64,000 nucleotides of DNA from Lichenostomus cassidix (Eukaryota > Chordata > Aves > Passeriformes > Meliphagidae): positions 52,650,491-52,714,490 of the forward strand of contig CM039182.1 in assembly GCA_008360975.2 (NCBI GenBank). The letters are read 5' to 3'. The notes beneath the pieces were generated by a model. The model was not told where the DNA came from and searched no databases. It saw only the letters and a program-made list of their open reading frames with translations. Position numbers and translations under genes: made by a program. Shown here piece by piece: positions 57,722 through 64,000 of this stretch (position 1 is the first letter of the stretch; each line of letters begins with the position of its first letter).

Positions 57722-57762
57722 CAGTTTGACAGCATCAGCCTCTAGGCTATGCTGTCAAACTG
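57722..57762. repeat. 41-nt strong hairpin (14 + 5 bp stem)
   Basis: CAGTTTGACAGCAT and ATGCTGTCAAACTG are perfect reverse complements. Between them AGCCT and AGGCT pair across a 2-nt loop, with one unpaired C. Pairing stops at both outer ends. A 14-bp perfect stem with so short a spacer is unlikely by chance in 64 kb. Confidence 0.92.
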
Positions 57763-58111
57763 CAAGAAGAGGAGAGAGAAACAAAAAATTATTTTAGTGC
57801 ATCTTTCCACCGTACGCAGCTGCCTCAGCATGAGGATTAACATTCTCCAGGGAGCCTGAAGTGAGCTGGCTGATGACCACTGGCCCAGTCACTCCAGCCC
57901 ACAGCCCTTGCAGGGCCCCTGGGGAGCTGCTGCCTGCCCTGGGAATGCATCAAGGGAAAATGGATCAGGAGGGTTGGTGTGAAGCTGGCTGAGCAGCCCA
58001 GAGGCTCCAGCCCAAGATTTTGCCAGTCAGTTTTATTACAAACATTTGTGGGTCCCAAACACTTCAAAACACCAGAGCTCATACCACAGGCAACAACTGC
58101 AGAGCACAGGG

Positions 58112-58140
58112 CTTATTTATTTATTTATTGTTATTTATTG
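58112..58140. repeat. (ATTT)n microsatellite
   Basis: About six ATTT-type units, with one interruption, precede a T-rich stretch. Confidence 0.85.
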
Positions 58141-59399
58141 ACTGAAAATTAATTTTTTCTACGCTTTTTAAAAGGAGGTGGGACTGGAAGTGTGGAGGGG
58201 GGAGGGTGTGTGACATAAAAAGCTACTACTTGACCCATGCAGTAGAAGGAGCTGTTTTTCCATCAGGGAAAGAAAGAAGCATCCTGAACTGGTGCGCTGC
58301 AAAGCCACAGCATGAGCTCCTGCAGGTTGGGTCCATCACAAGCTGACCTTTTTTAAAACTCAGGAGTCAGTTGAAGTGCTTAAGAAAGTGAGGAGCAGGT
58401 AGCATTGATATGTTGCCGAAGCTTCCCTGCACAGCTCTGCCAGCACAGTGCATCTTAGCCATGTCCTGCTAAGACATGGATAACCTTGTTATCCCAGGCC
58501 CTGGGAAGAGACTTCTGTAATTTTCTCATAATTTGATTTCTTGCATGGATTTTTCTACAGCCTGCCTCACCATAGCACAGTCAGGGTCTCTAATCATGGA
58601 GCCTTTACATCTCTCCATGGTGTCTGTCAGACTGAGCAGTGGTATTATTTCCATTTATTTCCATTTTTCAGATGCCGAGATGCTCTGCTCCAGGGCCAGC
58701 TCAGGATCCTGGGAAAAGCTGGGGAGAAGTGGGCTCTGGGTGCAGGCAGGGGGGCAGGTGAGAGGATCCTGGCACTGTGTCAGGGTGCATGAAGGTTGAC
58801 TGGGAGTTGCCATTGCCACAGCTTCATGAAAGCCATGTGGGTGCAAGCTAGCACATCCCAAAACCTGACATGTAGAAGGAGAGGCAGCTCCCTTGGTTTG
58901 TCATTTTTAAATCCTGTGGACTTGAACAGTCTGAAAGGTCAATGCTCTGTAGAGGGAATATCTGGCAACATCAGCTTTCAGCTGCAGTGATACCTGTCTG
59001 AACAATGATCTCTCAAAAGTACTAAACATCTGCAAAATTCTGAGGTTCTGTTCTTGTGTTTGCTAGTCCACCTTTATCAAATTTCTATTCTCTTTAAATT
59101 ATTGCAGTTTTTAAATGGAGCAGTATCATCCATGAACATTCAGGAAAAAAGCTAAAAAAATTTAAGAAAATAACCAAAGCATTGGCGGTGTGTGTGTGTC
59201 TCTAAAAACCAAGACTCCAATGCTGATCTAAACCAGACTGTTTCTTTCCTTCCCCCCATCTGTCTCAGAGAACTGGAAGGGAAAAGACTCCACCAGTCTC
59301 TGAGTCTGTAAACCTTTCCCCTCCCTAATATCCGAGACAAGACTTAAAGAAGAACCAGTCTGGAACAGAACATGAAAAACCTTCTGAAAAATGACTAGA

Positions 59400-59650
59400 G
59401 GCCTAATGCTGTCACTGTCCCATGTTTATTTTTCTTTCTTTGATGTCTGATGTCAAAGAAAAAATAATGTCATCTGCTGGAAATTCAAACATGTTTGCAT
59501 TTTGAGGTAATTAGAATTAATGTCGGAGGGCAAAACTAACACCGAGCCACTCGAGTCTTTCCCATGTGAGGAAAACATTCCGTAATGACTTACATTTAAT
59601 CTGGGAGCTGGCAGACAGTCAGGAGCAGTCCGGATTCAGGCAACAGGGTA
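59400..59650. promoter_or_regulatory. Candidate enhancer with TCF/LEF- and homeodomain-like sites
   Basis: This is a repeat-free stretch with TTTGATGTCTGATGTCAAAG (an imperfect inverted TTTGA repeat), GAGGTAATTAGAATTAATG and CGTAATGACTTACATTTAAT. The mix of TCAAAG and TAATTA cores suits a developmental enhancer. This is inference; no alignment was possible. Confidence 0.28.
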
Positions 59651-59670
59651 ATATTTCAAAAGAATTTTCT

Positions 59671-59732
59671 TAAAAAAAAAGAAAGAAATGAAATTAAATG
59701 AAATAAATAAAATAAAATAAATAAAATAAAAA
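59671..59732. repeat. A-rich microsatellite, (AAATA)n/(AAAT)n
   Basis: It starts with nine As, passes through GAAAGAAATG-like units and ends in AAATA and AAAT units. Confidence 0.92.
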
Positions 59733-59779
59733 TCTATATGTGCTCTGATTTATAAATGATGGGTAGTCTGACTGTGTCG

Positions 59780-59960
59780 CTCTAATTTCAGAAGGGTGTA
59801 ACTCTGTTGAAAATCAATGGCTGACAAGGGTGTAAATCAGTAATGGCAGCCCTGGTTCAAGACCACCACTGCTTCCTAAGTACTCAGCACCCACAATTGC
59901 AGCCAGATTTTCTAAAAAGCTCAAGCCCCCATTCACATTCAAACAAGGGCCAGATTTTTG
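59780..59960. repeat. Possible ancient dispersed amniote repeat
   Basis: GTGTAACTCTGTTGAAAATC, GTGTAAATCAGTAATGGCAG, CTCAGCACCCACAATTGCAG and GGGCCAGATTTTTGTAAG recall wording common to very old dispersed repeats in bird, turtle and crocodile DNA. A related TTCAGTGGGGTTAC occurs at 61180-61193. I cannot name the family. Confidence 0.35.
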
Positions 59961-62900
59961 TAAGTGCTTACCACGCAGTTTCTCCCCATTGTGGCACTAA
60001 TGGCAACATGCTGAGCTCTTTCGGAAAATTGGTCATACATGTTTGTTTTGGACCAGACTTTGCCACCCTTATACATGTTGAGTAGCATCTTACTTAGGGA
60101 GGAATCCTACTAAGCAGAGCCTCTCTGTGTGAGTATTGGTGCAAAAGGACTCTCTCTCAAAAGAAATTGCAAGCCACGTTGCTCAATGCTGCACTGGATG
60201 AGTATCAGATACTCTGGTTATTACCAATCTATGAAAATCTGGCCTGAATATAGTCAAACTTAGCTGAGCAGCTATGGGTTAAACCTTGCCTCATGAGAAA
60301 CAATTCGATCCTCACAGGGCAAAAAGAAAAAAAAGTTATTTCTGGACTGAGGACTTTCATTTGAATTACTCAGCTGTCTTCAGGGGTTAAAAATAGAAAA
60401 GCAACCTTTTCCAGTTCAAAGAAAATAAATGGCTACACTTATCTGTGAGGGTAATTAAAACCAGCTGAACTCCAAGAGCTTAAATCCTCCATACAGCTAG
60501 TCGTTACTGAGGAGTAACTTCCTAGCAGCATTTGACATATTAGAAAAAATTACACTATTAAGGATTGCTCTGGGTTAAGTATAATACAGATTGCAACATT
60601 AAAAGGAAGGTTATTGGTGATAGAAGTATGGAACAGATTAAAACATTAAAACACCAAAAGAGAAAAGCTTTTCTTTTCACATGGGTTGATTATGACATCA
60701 GCTGAGTTAAAAGCAGAACAAATGCTGTATTTTCCCTTCTGCAACTTCGCAGAAGTGCATACCCTGGCCCTTGGCATTGCACAGCTGTTGTGGCAACCCA
60801 AATGAGTGCAAGGATGGCTAATGCACTCACATGGTGTGTCTTGTGCTGCACTTCCACCTCATCACTTCCCCAAAAACCATGGGAACTTCAACAATTATTT
60901 TCCCTTTTTCAAGCACTGTAACTGAGTTTCTCTTTGTCTGCTCTTTCTAACAGGTCATGTGGTCCAACAGATAAATGTGAAAGAGAAATTATGCAGGGCC
61001 ATTTCTGCTGGGTGGCCCAACTCTCACTCAGTGAACTTGGGCAGAATGTGTGTGAAGAGACAGAGTGGTAAAGGAGCTGCTCTCATGGTGTATCTTGCTC
61101 AGCTGTCTGTGGTCACATCATGACTCTCCTCTAGCTTCTTGTGTGTGCAGCTGAAGCCCTGGTCTTACACAAGTGTAGTTCAGTGGGGTTACCCTTGTTC
61201 TATATCGTGGCATGGACAACTGTAGAGGAGGTAGGTGGGTATCAAGTGCTGTCAGTCCCTCCACCATGCTGTTGCAGCACACTCTTCTATTGACTTCTAC
61301 TCGACTGCCAGACAGCAATTGCAAAGGCGACAGATCAGCTGGAACAATCGGCAATGTCTTTCTGCACAGGGGATAACATTTTAAAAGCCAATTTTTCTTC
61401 ATGTTTCATCAAAGCAGCCTATAGGAAAATGAAATCCCAAACTTTGATTATAATCCAGATCATCAGTCTTTGTAAGCCTGCAAAGCTGAAAGTAGATACC
61501 TCTTATATTTACAACATATTTTCTTTATTTAGTTGTGGCCAAAAAAAGTAAAGCAATAGCATACTGTCCTTTTCAAATTTACATTGGCCTGTACAAACAA
61601 CTCCAAAGACAATTTCACTAATCTGCAACTGCCTCCCAGGCCTGGATTTAACCAGGCTGTTTTCCATGTTGACAAGACAAAAGCATCTCTAACAACTGTA
61701 GAAGCCTATTTCTCTGAATGTCAAGACCATACAAATTCCTGGGCCCTGAGTGCTGCCTACACATCAGATGTGCTCTAGCCACAGCCAAGTAGGAGGCTAG
61801 GAGAGGAGGAAGAGTGCCATGGAATTAATTTCTTGCTGTTTTCTTCTGCCTTGACCTTCTCTGCTGTTTTCCATCTTCCCTACCTTATTCACCTTCCCCC
61901 ATTTTCCTCCCTGTCCTTCCAAATGCAGGGTTGCCTGCTTTGAGGCAATATCAATTTATGCAGCTATGGGAAGAGCTGAGATCTGATCAAGAGCTGAGGG
62001 AGAATTGTATATATGTGCTAAACCAAGCTAGGAGCTCTTCTTTTAGAAGAGCATTTGCCCATTGTCTCCAGCCACATACTCTTGGGAAAGGCTGCTGAGT
62101 AGTGATGGGAAATGGATTGTCAGAAAGCAAGTTCTGACACAGAGGAAAGGCAGCATAACTCCAAATCTCTAGGTCTTTTATATCTGTGAAAAGTATTTCT
62201 CTCTATGTATTTCTTTTCCAAGAACAGCGCTACTATCACAGCCTGCCTTCTGCTCGGTGCTCTCTCCCTATCTTGTTACCTCCTCATGTTCTTCATTGCT
62301 TCTCTCCTTTGTTTTCTCCCTTTTAATCCTTGTGCTTTTGCTTCCTCCAGCTCCATTTAATTTAGAGCAGCCGAGGTTTGCACAGCATGGGTACAGTGAG
62401 ATTAACCAGGTTTGGAAAGTTCGCTTTGCTGTGCACACATGCTCTGTTTTCTTCCCTCCACTCCCAGTGTAGAAAAATATGTCCAAAACTGCTGTGAAGC
62501 TCCTTAGTGAAGAGCTGGCACAAAGCTCCCTAGCCAGAGCAGTGCCATGCCTTTGTCTTGCACAGAAACCCACACACAGCTTACAACAAACAGAATGCCA
62601 ACTGTTAATAAGAATAAAAAATGCCTCCCCACACAACATGCTAGCACTTTAGTTAAAAAAAAGAAAGAAATTAAAAAAGATATCACACAAATCACCAGTC
62701 TTTCATTGCTTAATGTAGATGTATTGTACCCCAAACTTGTTTCACTTCATTTGGTGTGAAGCTGTGGTAAGTCCATTAAAGCTGAAGGAGCTGCATCTGC
62801 CTAGAACTGGTGCAAGCCAGATCACAATCAGATCCATTACATCTATTGCTATAATATCATCACCTTCCATATGGTGCATCAACCAGTCCGTATGCTGAAC

Positions 62901-64000
62901 TGAATATTGCCTAAAATCTGTTCATCCCAAAAGCTGCATCCATCTTAGCCTCTCTTACACCAAGAGAAACACCTCCCTGCACCCCACAAATACACAGACA
63001 TTTTCATACAGCTTCTTAAGAGTTCCAGTGTGGTTACAGAGGATTCACCACCCATCTCCACCTACTTCTGAACAGAGATGCTCAGATCAGGCTCTCTGGT
63101 AAAGAGCAGAGCTCAATTTCGTTGGTAGCGTTTATGTAGCCTTGGTCTTTTGTAAGCCGTACACTGCAAATGTGGTCCTTCACTTTTGCTAACTCCTCAC
63201 TTTCGCCAGGATGCATGTGAAGCTTAACTTTTGGAAGTTTCCAGCTTCTTCCTCTCATCTCTTACAAATAGTCAGTGCGTGGACTTTCTAGTCCTGGCTA
63301 ACAACAGCTATATCTAATTGCTTAGAATGTATACCTGTGCCAGTATCCCACCTGTTTTTTCATACTTCACTTCCTTTGGATGAGTACTCTGGTATCCCAT
63401 TACTTTACTGAATATGACTTTCTTCCAAGTTCTTCCAATCCAAGAGTCTTCAAGTCTGATCATGAGCTTACATCCCTGAAAGGAGAGTGTTGGAAACAGG
63501 AATCTTTGAATGACCAACATGCAAATGTGTTTATTTTCCCAATAAGATTGTCACACCTGAACTTCAGTTTAAATGTCTGATCTAATGGGCAGACAGATTT
63601 GCTACTGTTATTCTTGCACTTTCTGCCTCACTGAAATGTCCTCATATTTATTGTAATCAAGTTCCCCACTTTTAAAATATCAAATCTAAGTTGCCACAGA
63701 TCAATACCGTCCAGTGGAGCACAAACACTCACTGTCTGTATTAACTCCTGTTTTTTCCTTAGGGGTAAACTGAACCTCCCCCAAACTATGCATCAAAATG
63801 AATGGCTTTAAATAGCAGTCATCTGTGGTATTAATCAAGTTTCTTCTTAAAACCGTCCCAGATGTGCCACTCAACCAGCTTATACTGGTTTCTGTAAGAA
63901 CACCCACTGTTATTATTGTACCAACAGATTTTGCAACTTCCTTAATTTCTTTTAACGCATGAAGGTCTCAAGCTGAGATCTTTTGCAGCAATGAGGGTGT

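Larger units (their letters stand above)
54661..64000. other. Intergenic region, no gene seen
   Basis: This is 9.3 kb without a supportable gene. It contains a 41-nt hairpin (57722-57762), (ATTT)n at 58112-58140, an AAATA-type microsatellite (59671-59732), a possible ancient dispersed repeat (59780-59960) and two AT-rich candidate conserved stretches (56060-56250 and 59400-59650). No INHBA coding sequence is present, so that gene, if adjacent, is further right. Confidence 0.65.

Noticed and set aside
57722..57762. MicroRNA precursor
   Set aside because: The paired region is only 41 nt with a 2-nt loop; real vertebrate precursors have longer stems and loops. Kept only as a structural curiosity.

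Overview
The window is vertebrate nuclear DNA, almost certainly from a bird and probably from a songbird (Passeriformes). The evidence is spliced exons with GT/AG borders, sparse coding content, several CR1 LINE fragments including typical avian CR1 3' ends, and a tRNA-Ile-headed, CR1-tailed SINE of the kind described as TguSINE1 in passerines. There are no operons, ribosome binding sites or CRISPR arrays.

The only protein-coding gene I can support is the 3' part of GLI3 on the plus strand. GLI3 is the zinc-finger transcription factor that acts as activator and repressor in Hedgehog signalling. Five coding exons (6157-6306, 6895-7059, 9912-10202, 13437-13764, 14945-17235) join in frame. They encode about 1,074 residues, from the last zinc ligands of finger 1 to the natural C-terminus ESKFLAVMQ. 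Counting back from the last exon they correspond to exons 11-15 of the 15-exon human gene. The N-terminal ~500 residues (repressor/SUFU-binding part and most of finger 1) lie upstream of the window. The five exons carry fingers 2-5 (DNA contact), the linker used in proteolytic processing, six PKA-type RRxS sites, and the activation domain. A long 3' UTR (about 17236-21888) follows, ending at a good AATAAA signal and carrying an antisense SINE and a CT microsatellite.

From about 21.9 kb to the end (42 kb) I find no gene. In other amniotes the next gene downstream of GLI3 is INHBA, but it does not appear here, so this is probably the GLI3-INHBA intergenic region. The clearest object in it is a 2.9-kb, minus-strand, structurally complete but apparently non-autonomous endogenous retrovirus (31114-34003). 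It has two LTRs, a 6-bp target duplication CACTGT, a tRNA-Lys-type primer binding site and a polypurine tract. Its 1.74-kb interior shows no recognisable gag, pol or env but has a ~37-bp tandem repeat and a duplicated YY1-like/inverted-repeat motif. Three further CR1 fragments, several simple repeats, a strong 41-nt hairpin and several AT-rich, homeodomain-site-rich stretches that could be conserved enhancers complete the region.

Nothing in the window proves a new biological system. The best candidates for something not yet described are the non-autonomous ERV, the 3' UTR SINE, and the possible regulatory elements in the desert. Exon and repeat borders were read by eye; percent identities are hand counts.
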